DNA from: Pusillimonas sp. T2
GTDB taxonomy: Bacteria > Pseudomonadota > Gammaproteobacteria > Burkholderiales > Burkholderiaceae_B
Reading direction: 5' to 3'
DNA length: 64,000 nt
Assembly (NCBI RefSeq): GCF_002236805.1
Contig: NZ_NIQA01000001.1
Coordinates: 186,001 to 250,000 of the forward strand
The translations under genes were made by a program, and so were the position numbers. Positions 39,902-49,650 of this stretch are shown in pieces; position 1 is the stretch's first letter; each line of letters begins with the position of its first letter. The notes beneath the pieces were generated by a model. That model had not been told where the DNA came from, searched no databases, and worked only from the letters and a program-made list of their open reading frames with translations.

Positions 39902-40243
39902 ATGGCCTTTGTAGTAACCGAAAGTTGTATTGCCTGCAAGTACACCGACTGCGTCAGTGTCTGCCCCATGGAATGTTTTTTCGAGGGGCCTAATTTCATG
40001 GTTATCAACCCCGACGAATGTATTGATTGCTCGATTTGTGTCGGCCAATGTCCCGTAGGTGCCATTGTCGAGGCCAGCGAAATCGCGCCCGACCAGGCGC
40101 ATTTTGTGCAACTGAACCGTGACCTATCTCACGACCCGCGCTGGAAGCGCATTACACAAGCCAAGCCACCATTGCCGGAGCATGAGGTCTGGGCCGCTGC
40201 AAAAAACAAGCTTCATCTGCTAAAGCAGCAAATCGAAACCTAG
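39902..40243 (+). CDS. fdxA: Ferredoxin FdxA, 7-iron type
   Basis: A 113-residue ferredoxin with a C-terminal basic extension. The first cluster motif is CIACKYTDCVSVCP and the second is CIDCSICVGQCPV, preceded by PMECFFEGPNFMVINPDE, which is typical of FdxA-type [3Fe-4S]/[4Fe-4S] proteins. It is an electron carrier in the cytosol. It follows katG, 171 bp away with a hairpin between, which suggests separate but related regulation. Confidence 0.95.
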   Translation: MAFVVTESCIACKYTDCVSVCPMECFFEGPNFMVINPDECIDCSICVGQCPVGAIVEASEIAPDQAHFVQLNRDLSHDPRWKRITQAKPPLPEHEVWAAAKNKLHLLKQQIET

Positions 40244-40324
40244 CAAAAACACCCATCGCCAGCCGTACCTTTGCCCGATAGAATGGGCCGGTCAACCCGA
40301 CAAAATATCGGCCAGGCAATATTT

Positions 40325-41230
40325 ATGGGTTCATCTCCAAATTTCATGACGTTACTGCGGCACCCGCAACATATTGTGGGTGAAGTCGACGTTGGGCCGG
40401 CCCTGCCCAGCAGCGTGTCTTTGGCCAGGCACCGTGCCAAAGCGCATACGTTCAAACGCGGCATTACCTCCGATGTCCTGATTATTGCTCAGCAAAACAT
40501 CAATGCAACGTCGGTAATGTTTGACCTGGGGTTTGGTCCAAACGAGCACTTCTGCCCGTCGACATCGCCGGTATATATCGTGCCCGCCGAAGCAAATGCA
40601 CAATGGACGCTCAATGGCGAGTCGCAGTGTGTTTACCTCGCGCTACCCGCGCAAGACGTAACTCAACTATTCGAAGCCTTTGGCGTCACGGCACCTGCCG
40701 AGCACTTGTGGCGGCTAGCAGGTCGCGGCTTTGACGAACGCCTGGTGCACGAGCTTGTACTTCGGTTATGGCAAGAGGTCTCTAATGTGGGGCCGACGCC
40801 TTTGCTGGAAAGCAGCTGCCGCGTCGCCTTACTACATACCCTGGCACGCCGGTTTCAGCGTGAACCGACTCCGGCCGCAAAAACAACACCCAAACTCGAA
40901 CGCCGTTTACTGAACCGGGTACTAGAGGCTATTCATGCCCTGCCTCCAGAGGGGGTATCCGTCGAGCGGCTGGCGCAAATCGCCGGGCTCAGCCCGTTTC
41001 ATTTCAGCAGGCTATTTCAGAACAGCACGGGTCGCACGCCCTACCGGTATTACGATGAACTACGTTTTCAGCGCGCTTGCGACCTTTTAACCGGGACATC
41101 GGCATCCATAGGCGATATCGGGGGGCAGTTAGGCTTTGCCAACCCAAGTCAGTTCACTCGTGCCTTCAGCCGGCACGCCGGCTGCTCTCCCCGCCGGTAT
41201 CGAACACAGCAAGGTTTTCGATGTCATTGA
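40325..41230 (+). CDS. AraC-family transcriptional regulator
   Basis: A protein of about 301 residues with a C-terminal double helix-turn-helix of the AraC family (VSVERLAQIAGLSPFHFSRLFQNSTGRTPYRYY, then IGDIGGQLGFANPSQFTRAFSRHAGCSPRRYR). The N-terminal half is a cupin-like effector region. The start is uncertain: ATG 40325 has AGG ten bases upstream, while ATGs at 40283 and 40346 are alternatives. It lies between fdxA and an amidase gene that converges on it, so it may regulate either. The target is unknown. Confidence 0.82.
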   Translation: MGSSPNFMTLLRHPQHIVGEVDVGPALPSSVSLARHRAKAHTFKRGITSDVLIIAQQNINATSVMFDLGFGPNEHFCPSTSPVYIVPAEANAQWTLNGESQCVYLALPAQDVTQLFEAFGVTAPAEHLWRLAGRGFDERLVHELVLRLWQEVSNVGPTPLLESSCRVALLHTLARRFQREPTPAAKTTPKLERRLLNRVLEAIHALPPEGVSVERLAQIAGLSPFHFSRLFQNSTGRTPYRYYDELRFQRACDLLTGTSASIGDIGGQLGFANPSQFTRAFSRHAGCSPRRYRTQQGFRCH

Positions 41231-41231
41231 C

Positions 41232-41260
41232 CGGGGCTGTCAGGCCCCGTCCTTCTTTAT
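41232..41260 (+). terminator. Terminator of the AraC-family gene
   Basis: CGGGGC and GCCCCG form a 6-bp stem with a 6-nt loop at 41232-41249, followed by CCTTCTTTAT. It immediately follows the stop codon. Confidence 0.6.
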
Positions 41261-41317
41261 ATCGGCGCCCTCCCCCACAAGCCACTTAAATAACCAGCAA
41301 GGGGGAGGGTTGACACT

Positions 41318-42763
41318 TTAACGCGGGTCTATCGGGGTCAAGATACCAGCCCTGGCTTCAATCACCTCGCCGGCATCCAGAACAACGTCCTCGCGGAACC
41401 GTTGCCCCAGCAATTGAACCCCAACCGGCAGACCTCCAGCCACACCCGTTGGCACCGACATCGCGGGAAAGCCCAACATCGGGATCGCCATCATCAACCA
41501 ATTGGCTGCCATAACGCGTCGCATACTCTCCACACTCTGGATATCGGCATCTTGCTCGAAGGCCTGCTCGGCGGCCACCGGCATCAACATTAGCGGATAT
41601 TTTTGCATGAACTGCTGCAACTTGACGATCAGGGTTCCGCGACGGGCGTATCCGTTCATGTAGGTCGTCAAGTCAGGTTGCTCGCCCCACCAGTCTTTGG
41701 CCACAGCATAGTAGTGTTCGGCCGTTTTCTTCATACCGTAATCGCCAACCTCTTCAACCAACGGCATCAACTGACGAAACTCCTCCATCGCCAGCAGGTA
41801 CCAAAGCTTGTAGGCCTCCTCGAAAACGGGGTCGGCGACCTCTTCGACGACATAGCCGGCGTCGCGCAACCAGTCGGCGGCCTGATCCAATGCCGCCAAC
41901 ACTGCTGCTGTAGGCTTAGACGGCCCCGCATCGCGTAAAAAGGCGACTTTAATAGGCCGGGCCAGACCCGGCCCCGGAAGCGCCGGCGAGGCATGCACCA
42001 GATCCCGGGGGTCGAATGGGCTCATCGCCGCCAGCGAAAGGCGCAGATCTGACACACAACGCGCCAGCGGCCCTTGAGTCAACATGGTTTGAACAGATAA
42101 CGCCTGATCTGCATCGGCAGGACCAAACCATGAAGGGATGCGACCTACGGTGGGACGCAAACCCGTCACGCCGCAACAATACGCCGGCTGCCGAATCGAA
42201 CCCCCGATATCATTACCGTGCGCCATCGCCACCATGCCAGTCGCCGCCGCAGCAGCAGCCCCGCCACTCGAGCCGCCCGGTGTGCGGGTTGCATCCCAAG
42301 GGTTAAGCGTACGGCCATGCAGGTCGTTATTGGTAAACCAACGATATGAGAACGCAGGTGTATTACTGCGCCCGACAAATACGGCCCCTGACCGGCGCAG
42401 GTTTGCGACGTGCGGCGCGTCTTCGTGCGCCACCATGTCTTTAAATGCGACGACGCCATTGGTGGTCGCATGCCCTTTCTGGTCGCTGTTGACCTTGATC
42501 GATACAGGCACACCATGCAACGGCCCAAGGTTTTCACCTGACGCCACCGCGCGATCCGCCGCATCAGCCATTTCCAGCGCTTCTTCGGACGAGACCTCAA
42601 CCAGTGCATTGACGTGAGGGTTGACTTGCTCGATACGTTGCAAGCTCGCCAAAGTGGCTTCACGCGAAGAAATCGCACCAGTTCGAATGCCACGCGCCAG
42701 CGCCGTTGCGCTCCAACGCCATAGTTCCGAAGGTTGCTGAGCAGGGGCAGAAATGTTCGTCAT
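41318..42763 (-). CDS. Amidase-signature family hydrolase
   Basis: A 481-residue amidase-signature (AS) enzyme. The Ser-cisSer-Lys triad is visible: Lys in GVPVSIKVN, and the two serines in TPGGSSGGAAAAAATGM with GGSIRQPAYCCGVTGLRPT after it. The C-terminal domain is family-like. Members hydrolyse aliphatic or aryl amides, indole-3-acetamide or aminoacyl-tRNA-linked amides. GGAG precedes the ATG by eight bases. No amide-pathway genes surround it, so the substrate is unknown. A 9-bp CCCTCCCCC/GGGGGAGGG dyad (41268-41309) lies at its 3' end. Confidence 0.9.
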   Translation of the reverse strand: MTNISAPAQQPSELWRWSATALARGIRTGAISSREATLASLQRIEQVNPHVNALVEVSSEEALEMADAADRAVASGENLGPLHGVPVSIKVNSDQKGHATTNGVVAFKDMVAHEDAPHVANLRRSGAVFVGRSNTPAFSYRWFTNNDLHGRTLNPWDATRTPGGSSGGAAAAAATGMVAMAHGNDIGGSIRQPAYCCGVTGLRPTVGRIPSWFGPADADQALSVQTMLTQGPLARCVSDLRLSLAAMSPFDPRDLVHASPALPGPGLARPIKVAFLRDAGPSKPTAAVLAALDQAADWLRDAGYVVEEVADPVFEEAYKLWYLLAMEEFRQLMPLVEEVGDYGMKKTAEHYYAVAKDWWGEQPDLTTYMNGYARRGTLIVKLQQFMQKYPLMLMPVAAEQAFEQDADIQSVESMRRVMAANWLMMAIPMLGFPAMSVPTGVAGGLPVGVQLLGQRFREDVVLDAGEVIEARAGILTPIDPR

Positions 42764-42867
42764 GTTTGTGTCTCCGTTATTGGTTTATGTGGGCCGGCGG
42801 TGGCCAAACCCAACTAAAACCAGCTTATCAACACGACAGACACCACAACAGCCCCTGCGGCCGCCCG

Positions 42868-42903
42868 CAAAGCAGCATTACGCAAAAACCGCAGGAAATG
42901 ACA
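42868..42903 (+). repeat. Left copy of a 36-bp direct repeat flanking the VapBC-type module
   Basis: CAAAGC[A/C]GCATTACGCAAAAACC... runs to ...GGAAATGACA; it matches 43698-43733 at 35 of 36 positions. The two copies are 830 bp apart and bracket the toxin-antitoxin genes. The copies lie in non-coding sequence. Confidence 0.9.
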
Positions 42904-43006
42904 ACAGCAGAATCTCGCATATTGGATCCGCGTGCACAACCTGCCCCAATTAGCGCTTTCCGACCCGTGGCGGTGACATATTTGCCTGTTGCCTTCTTAC
43001 AGCCAA

Positions 43007-43029
43007 GATATACAATTAAAATGTATATC
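43007..43029. promoter_or_regulatory. Perfect inverted repeat upstream of the antitoxin gene (likely operator)
   Basis: GATATACA-N7-TGTATATC is an exact 8-bp inverted repeat just before the AGGAG Shine-Dalgarno of the antitoxin gene. Antitoxins of this type usually bind such a dyad to autoregulate; that is inference here. Confidence 0.65.
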
Positions 43030-43047
43030 CAAAACAGGAGACTCATC

Positions 43048-43281
43048 ATGCAAGTTGCAAAATGGGGCAATAGCCTTGCGGTACGCCTCCCTGCCAGTCT
43101 GGTCGAGGCACTTGAGCTGCGGGAAGGCGACGACATTGAAATTATTATTGATGACTCAAGAACCTTTGCAGTACGTAAAAAGCCAGGCGCCGACCAATTA
43201 CTGAAACGCTTGCATGCGTTCCGGGGGAAGCTGCCCGCCGACTTCCACTTCGACCGCGAACAAGCCAATGCGCGCGACTAA
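43048..43281 (+). CDS. vapB: AbrB/MazE-type antitoxin (VapB-like)
   Basis: A 77-residue protein whose N-terminal half is an AbrB/SpoVT swapped-hairpin DNA-binding domain (MQVAKWGNSLAVRLPASLVEALELREGDDIEI). The C-terminal ~30 residues would bind and inhibit the toxin. AGGAG lies upstream of the ATG at 43048. It overlaps the toxin gene by 14 bp. It probably autoregulates through the dyad at 43007-43029. Confidence 0.88.
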   Translation: MQVAKWGNSLAVRLPASLVEALELREGDDIEIIIDDSRTFAVRKKPGADQLLKRLHAFRGKLPADFHFDREQANARD

Positions 43282-43681
43282 ATTTGGGCATTTTCTTGAC
43301 AGTAATGTCATTCTGTATCTGCTCTCGACCGACCCTCAGAAGGCCGATCAGGCCGAACATCTGCTGGCGGCCGGCCCGGTGATCAGCGTACAAGTGCTTA
43401 ACGAAGTGGCTCACGTATGCAGGCGCAAGCTGCAAATGACGTGGGACGACATTACCCAGTTTCTGACACTGGTACGGGGCTTTTGCAAGGTTGTGCCCCT
43501 TACCGAAACCATCCACGACCAAGGCAGGACAATTTCGGCGCGGTATCAATTGCCGTTTTACGATGCCTGCATTGTGGCGGCTGCAGCCGATGCGGGCTGC
43601 CACACTTTGTACACCGAAGACATGCATAACGGGCTGCGGTTGCCAGATCAACAAATTAGCGTCAAGAATCCTTTCAAATAG
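43268..43681 (+). CDS. vapC: PIN-domain toxin (VapC-like ribonuclease)
   Basis: A 137-residue PIN-domain protein, a Mg2+-dependent ribonuclease. The acidic quartet is present: FLDSN (Asp11), LNEVAH (Glu46), FYDACIV (Asp99) and YTEDMHNG (Asp118). The start ATG at 43268 lies inside the end of the antitoxin gene, showing translational coupling. VapC-type toxins cleave tRNA or rRNA when the antitoxin is degraded. The target here cannot be inferred. Confidence 0.88.
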   Translation: MRATKFGHFLDSNVILYLLSTDPQKADQAEHLLAAGPVISVQVLNEVAHVCRRKLQMTWDDITQFLTLVRGFCKVVPLTETIHDQGRTISARYQLPFYDACIVAAAADAGCHTLYTEDMHNGLRLPDQQISVKNPFK

Positions 43682-43697
43682 CGCCCGCAGCTACCGA

Positions 43698-43733
43698 CAA
43701 AGCCGCATTACGCAAAAACCGCAGGAAATGACA
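43698..43733 (+). repeat. Right copy of the 36-bp direct repeat
   Basis: It matches 42868-42903 at 35 of 36 positions. Additional weak similarity (CGCCCGCA) extends upstream of both copies, with an extra short insert in this one. The copy starts 17 bp after the toxin stop codon. Confidence 0.9.
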
Positions 43734-43883
43734 TAAACCGGTACCAGAACGGGACAGCGTTGTACCGCAGCAAGGCTGACATCTGTTTACAAAGCCGATC
43801 GATTCTTGCGAGCATTTAGCTTATAGTTCGAAACAGGCCAGACGGCCCAGGCTATCGCCAAACCCAAAAAAGGACGACGCACC

Positions 43884-44540
43884 ATGTCTTCACCGTCAGC
43901 GCACGAAACCGTAGCCAAGACAACGCAAGACACCGACAGCCGCCTGAAATGGCTGCAAGATCACGTACAGTTTGTGCAGGCTTTTGCCAAAAACCCGTTG
44001 GGCATCGGTGCCATCCTGCCCTCGAGCCGAGCGCTGGCGGCCGCCATCACGGCTCATCTACAGCCGGGTTCCGGTAAAGTTCTCGAACTGGGCAGCGGCA
44101 CAGGAGCTTTCACCCAATATATGCTGACCAGAGGGTTTGACCCTGCCGACCTTATCCTGGTCGAACAAGACGCGGCGCTGGCTGCCAGGTTGCGCCGCAG
44201 GTTTCCCCAATCTACCTTGCTGCAAATACCGGCCCAAACCTTGCATTTGCACTACGACACGACCCAGCGCGATATTGTCGCCACGGTGTGCGGTCTGCCC
44301 TTGCGCAATATGAACCGCAGCGTTCATGCGCAAATGCTTAAAGCCACTTTCGACGCGATGCGTCCAGAAGGCGCACTGTACTTGTTTACCTATGGCGCGA
44401 CTTGTCCAGTGTCGACGCGCACACTAAACGCACTGGGCCTGACCAGCCGGCTAACAGCTTTTGTGGTTAAAAACCTGCCCCCGGCATGCGTTTTTTGTAT
44501 TACCCGGATGACAGACACAGCCAGTAGTCAATGTAAATAA
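43884..44540 (+). CDS. SAM-dependent methyltransferase, phospholipid N-methyltransferase-like
   Basis: A 218-residue methyltransferase of the PmtA/KsgA-like class. FVQAFAKNPLGIGAILPSSRALAAAI is diagnostic for the phospholipid N-methyltransferase group, followed by the SAM motif VLELGSGTGAFTQYML and the acidic VEQDAAL. It could methylate phosphatidylethanolamine, which pssA and psd (26-28 kb) would supply, or another substrate. The C terminus is Cys-rich. The assignment of class is firm but the substrate is not proven. Confidence 0.85.
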   Translation: MSSPSAHETVAKTTQDTDSRLKWLQDHVQFVQAFAKNPLGIGAILPSSRALAAAITAHLQPGSGKVLELGSGTGAFTQYMLTRGFDPADLILVEQDAALAARLRRRFPQSTLLQIPAQTLHLHYDTTQRDIVATVCGLPLRNMNRSVHAQMLKATFDAMRPEGALYLFTYGATCPVSTRTLNALGLTSRLTAFVVKNLPPACVFCITRMTDTASSQCK

Positions 44541-44547
44541 ACGCAAG

Positions 44548-46204
<1,657 letters not shown>

Positions 46205-46229
46205 TTATGATCAATTTTTCTGATCATAA
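46205..46229. promoter_or_regulatory. Perfect inverted repeat in the tsaR-tsaM intergenic region
   Basis: TTATGATCA-N7-TGATCATAA is an exact 9-bp inverted repeat with the T-N11-A form of LysR boxes, 16 bp from the LysR gene start and 84 bp from the oxygenase start. The core TTTTTCTGATCA recurs in the other LysR promoter at 56323-56334. Confidence 0.75.
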
Positions 46230-46312
46230 CCAAAAAAATTAGATTTGTATCTTTCACTCTACAGACACTAGTATTGGACAACAGCTCATAAAAAAGACTC
46301 AAGGAGACTCGC

Positions 46313-47359
46313 ATGTTCATTCAAAACTGCTGGTATGTCGCGGCCTGGGACATTGAAGTACCCGAAGAAGGGATGCTTGCCCGGACCCTGCTAAATCAAC
46401 CTGTCTTGCTTTATCGGGACACCCAAGGCAAAGTTGTAGCGCTCGAAAATCGCTGCTGCCACCGGGGAGCCCCGCTACACCTTGGTCGCAAAGAGGGCGA
46501 CTGCGTACGCTGCATGTACCACGGACTGAAATTCGACCCCTCGGGCCAGTGTGTCGAAGTACCCGGCCAAAGCCAGGTCCCGCCAAAGACACGCATTCGT
46601 AGCTACCCGGTTGTAGAACGCAACCGACTGGTTTGGATCTGGATGGGCAATGCAGAAACCGCAAACCCGGACGATATCCTGGACTATTTCTGGCACGACT
46701 CGCCGCAATGGCGCATGAAGCCTGGCTACATTCATTACCAGGCTAATTATCAACTCATCATCGATAACCTGCTCGACTTCTCACATTTAGCCTGGGTACA
46801 CCCCACAACACTAGGAACCGAGAGTGCAGCCGAGCTCCGGCCAAAAATTGAACGCGACATGAATGGCAACGGCACTCTGACGATCTCCCGGTGGTATCTG
46901 GATGACGAGATGCCCAACCTGCACAAGAAAGTCGCACAATTCAACGGGAAAGTTGACCGATGGCAAATCTACCAATGGTCACCCCCCGCTTGTCTGCGCA
47001 TGGACGCAGGATCTTCTCCGGTAGGCACAGGAGCGCCTGAAGGCACCCGGGTGCCCTTGGCTCTGCAGTTCCGACACACATCGATTCAAACGCCCGAAAC
47101 CGAGAACACCAGCCACTACTGGTTCTGTCAGGCCAGGAATTTCGAGCTGGATGACGACAGTCTGACCGAAAAAATCTATCAGAGCGTCGTTGAAGCGTTT
47201 GAAGAAGATCGAACCATGATCGAAGCACAGCAAAAAATCCTAAACCTGACTCCAGATCGTCCGTTCTTGCCTATCGCTGCTGACGCCGGACTGAATCAGG
47301 CGCGCTGGCTGATTGATCGCAAGCTGGCCCACGAAGCCGACACAGAAAACACAAACTAA
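46313..47359 (+). CDS. tsaM: Rieske non-heme iron oxygenase, TsaM-like
   Basis: A 348-residue class IA Rieske oxygenase alpha subunit that hydroxylates a methyl group. Rieske ligands are Cys48/His50 (NRCCHRG) and Cys67/His70 (RCMYHG). The mononuclear-iron motif D-x3-D-x2-H-x4-H is DNLLDFSHLAWVH (Asp151, Asp155, His158, His163). From memory it is very close to TsaM of Comamonas, with the same HDSPQWRMKPGYIHYQANY block and C-terminal DAGLNQARWL. TsaM oxidises the methyl group of p-toluenesulfonate and p-toluenecarboxylate. AAGGAG precedes the ATG. It needs a flavin/2Fe-2S reductase, not found in the window. Confidence 0.9.
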   Translation: MFIQNCWYVAAWDIEVPEEGMLARTLLNQPVLLYRDTQGKVVALENRCCHRGAPLHLGRKEGDCVRCMYHGLKFDPSGQCVEVPGQSQVPPKTRIRSYPVVERNRLVWIWMGNAETANPDDILDYFWHDSPQWRMKPGYIHYQANYQLIIDNLLDFSHLAWVHPTTLGTESAAELRPKIERDMNGNGTLTISRWYLDDEMPNLHKKVAQFNGKVDRWQIYQWSPPACLRMDAGSSPVGTGAPEGTRVPLALQFRHTSIQTPETENTSHYWFCQARNFELDDDSLTEKIYQSVVEAFEEDRTMIEAQQKILNLTPDRPFLPIAADAGLNQARWLIDRKLAHEADTENTN

Positions 47360-47374
47360 CTCCAAGGAAACCCG

Positions 47375-48133
47375 ATGAGCTTTAAAGGAAAAGTCGCCAT
47401 CGTGACGGGTGGTGCATCTGGCTTTGGCGCAGCCATTGCCAAACGCCTGTCGCAAGACGGATGCGCCGTCATGCTGGCCGACCTGAATGAGGATCTTGCC
47501 AAGCAGACAGCCCAACAACTGTCGCAAGCAGGCGGCCGCGTCGACTGGCGCAAGTGCGACGTCGCACTTCATCACGACTACCAAGCTGTCGTCGACGCGA
47601 CACAGGCGACCTTTGGTGGACTCGATATTGTCGTGAACAATGCGGGCACAACACATCATAACAAGCCGGCCCTCTCCGTCACCGAAGACGAATTCGACTT
47701 CGTCTTCCGAGTAAACCTGAAAAGCATTTTCTGGTCAGCGCAATGCGTACTGCCCTGCTTTGCCACTCAAGGGCATGGCGTGATGATCAACGTCGCCTCA
47801 ACAACAGGCGTACGCCCCGGACCGGGCCTAACCTGGTACAGCTCAAGCAAGGCTGCCATGATCAACGTGACCAAAGGACTCGCGCTTGAGTTTGCCAAAT
47901 CGGGGGTTCGCATCAACGCAGTCAACCCCATGATTGGCGAAACGCCCCTGATGGCATCTTTCATGGGCATGGAAGACACACCCGCCAATCGGGAAAAATT
48001 TCTGGCCCGCATCCCGTTGGGCCGTTTCACGCGCCCGGACGACGTTGCGGGTGCCGTAAAGTTTTTGGCATCGGACGACGCAAGCTTTATGACGGGCGTA
48101 TGTCTGGATGTCGACGGAGGAAGAAACATATGA
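47375..48133 (+). CDS. tsaC: Short-chain dehydrogenase, TsaC-like benzyl-alcohol dehydrogenase
   Basis: A 252-residue SDR. The cofactor motif is TGGASGFG (Gly12-Gly18) and the catalytic set is Asn114, Ser142, Tyr155 and Lys159. From memory it resembles TsaC (4-(hydroxymethyl)benzenesulfonate dehydrogenase) closely, including NNAGTTHHNKPALSVTEDEF, INVASTTGVRPGPGLTWYSS and the C-terminal CLDVDGGRNI. It would oxidise the hydroxymethyl product of TsaM to an aldehyde with NAD+. AAGG precedes the ATG; the stop overlaps the next start as ATGA. Confidence 0.9.
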   Translation: MSFKGKVAIVTGGASGFGAAIAKRLSQDGCAVMLADLNEDLAKQTAQQLSQAGGRVDWRKCDVALHHDYQAVVDATQATFGGLDIVVNNAGTTHHNKPALSVTEDEFDFVFRVNLKSIFWSAQCVLPCFATQGHGVMINVASTTGVRPGPGLTWYSSSKAAMINVTKGLALEFAKSGVRINAVNPMIGETPLMASFMGMEDTPANREKFLARIPLGRFTRPDDVAGAVKFLASDDASFMTGVCLDVDGGRNI

Positions 48134-49566
48134 CAACGCCATTTTCGTACAGCGCCCCCAAACTACTGATCGCCGGCCAATGGAGAGAAGGTCGGGACAC
48201 CAACCGCAATTTGATCACCAACCCAGCCAACATGCAGGCACTTGACGAGCTGACACTAGCCAGCAAAGACGACCTGAACGAAGCGCTTGCGGCAACCCAA
48301 GCAGCCTTCAACGTTTGGCGACAAACCAGCGCACACGAGCGTTGTGAGCGACTGGAGCGCGGCGTAACGCGTATTCGAGAAAACACCGAACATATTGCGC
48401 ATTTACTGACGCTGGAACAAGGCAAACCCCTTGCCGAGGCGCGGGCCGAATGCCAAATGGCAGCCGACCTGGTCAAATGGTATGCCGAAGAGGCGCGCCG
48501 GATCTATGGCCGGATTATTCCCTCGCGTTTACCTAACAGCCGGATGGAAGTACAAAAGCAGCCCGTCGGCCCCGTCGCAGCATTTTCACCCTGGAATTTC
48601 CCACTGGTGCTGTCAGCCAGAAAGCTCGGCGGCGCACTGGCTGCGGGCTGCACCATCATTTTGAAAGGGGCGGAAGAAACGCCCGCCAGCGTTGCGGCCA
48701 TGGTCGATTGCCTGAATCACGCGTTGCCTGAAGGCGTTTTGCAACTGGTCTATGGTAACCCGCCCGACGTCTCGCAAACCCTCATCGAATCACCCGTTAT
48801 CCGCAAAGTCAGTTTTACAGGCTCGGTACCTGTCGGGCGACATCTGGCTGAACTGTCGGCTCATCATCTAAAACGTATCACCCTTGAGTTGGGCGGGCAT
48901 GCCCCCGTCATTATCTGTAGCGACGCCGACCTGAAACGTGCCGTAGATCTGCTTGCCACACACAAGTTCCGTAATGCTGGGCAGGCATGTCTTTCTCCCA
49001 CCCGGTTCTTTGTGGCCCGCCAGTGCTACGACCAGTTTGTCGATCTATTCGGCAAGGCTGCGTCTGCTTTACGCCTGGGGTCGGGGCTCGACGCGCAAAC
49101 GCAAATGGGGCCGGTGGCCAACGCGCGACGCAAGCAAGCTTTGCTCGACCTGATTGACCGTACCGTGGCGGCGGGCGCGCAACGCATTTCGGCGACAGCC
49201 CCCGACGAAGGTTGCTTCGTTTCGCCCACGCTGTTGGTCGATGTACCGCAAAGCGCCCCCGCCATGCGCGAAGAGCCGTTTGGCCCAGTCGCCTGCCTGG
49301 TGCCTTTTGACACGCTTGACGAAGCCATTGCGCTAGCCAACCAAAGCGAATATGGGCTGGCCGGATACCTGTTCACAGACTCCGCCGCCAGCATCCATAC
49401 GGTAACGCAAAATCTTGAGGTGGGCAGCCTGGCCATTAACGGCGTTGGCGTTTCGGTTCCCGAAGCACCCTTTGGTGGTGTTAAAGACAGCGGCTACGGC
49501 AGTGAATCGGGCATTGAAGGCATGGAAGCTTTTCTTGACAGCCGCTTCGTGCATTACGTCAGCTAA
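48130..49566 (+). CDS. tsaD: Aldehyde dehydrogenase, TsaD-like
   Basis: A 478-residue NAD(P)-dependent aldehyde dehydrogenase. Asn156 lies in SPWNFP, the general base is Glu254 in LELGGH, and the nucleophile is Cys287 in NAGQACLSPTR. Residue 179 is the cofactor-region lysine. TsaD oxidises 4-sulfobenzaldehyde to 4-sulfobenzoate in the tsa pathway; position here, after TsaC, fits that role for the third oxidation. It overlaps the SDR stop by ATGA with GGAGG upstream. Confidence 0.9.
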   Translation: MTTPFSYSAPKLLIAGQWREGRDTNRNLITNPANMQALDELTLASKDDLNEALAATQAAFNVWRQTSAHERCERLERGVTRIRENTEHIAHLLTLEQGKPLAEARAECQMAADLVKWYAEEARRIYGRIIPSRLPNSRMEVQKQPVGPVAAFSPWNFPLVLSARKLGGALAAGCTIILKGAEETPASVAAMVDCLNHALPEGVLQLVYGNPPDVSQTLIESPVIRKVSFTGSVPVGRHLAELSAHHLKRITLELGGHAPVIICSDADLKRAVDLLATHKFRNAGQACLSPTRFFVARQCYDQFVDLFGKAASALRLGSGLDAQTQMGPVANARRKQALLDLIDRTVAAGAQRISATAPDEGCFVSPTLLVDVPQSAPAMREEPFGPVACLVPFDTLDEAIALANQSEYGLAGYLFTDSAASIHTVTQNLEVGSLAINGVGVSVPEAPFGGVKDSGYGSESGIEGMEAFLDSRFVHYVS

Positions 49567-49650
49567 CTTCGTCGCTCCAAGGCGTCGTACCTCGATTAGG
49601 CAGTATTGCACTAAAGAGGCCGGCGCCTTTTGACATTTACGGAATATTTC

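Noticed and set aside
41268-41309. CCCTCCCCC...GGGGGAGGG dyad as a riboswitch or G-quadruplex element
   Set aside because: It lies at the 3' ends of converging genes with a 24-nt loop. It has only one G-run pair per strand, so a quadruplex is not supported; a weak terminator is the simplest reading.
49567-49650. Attenuator hairpin between the aldehyde dehydrogenase and sulfatase genes
   Set aside because: AAGGCG...CGCCTT can pair but with a loop of over 30 nt and only a 6-bp stem. It is too weak to claim.
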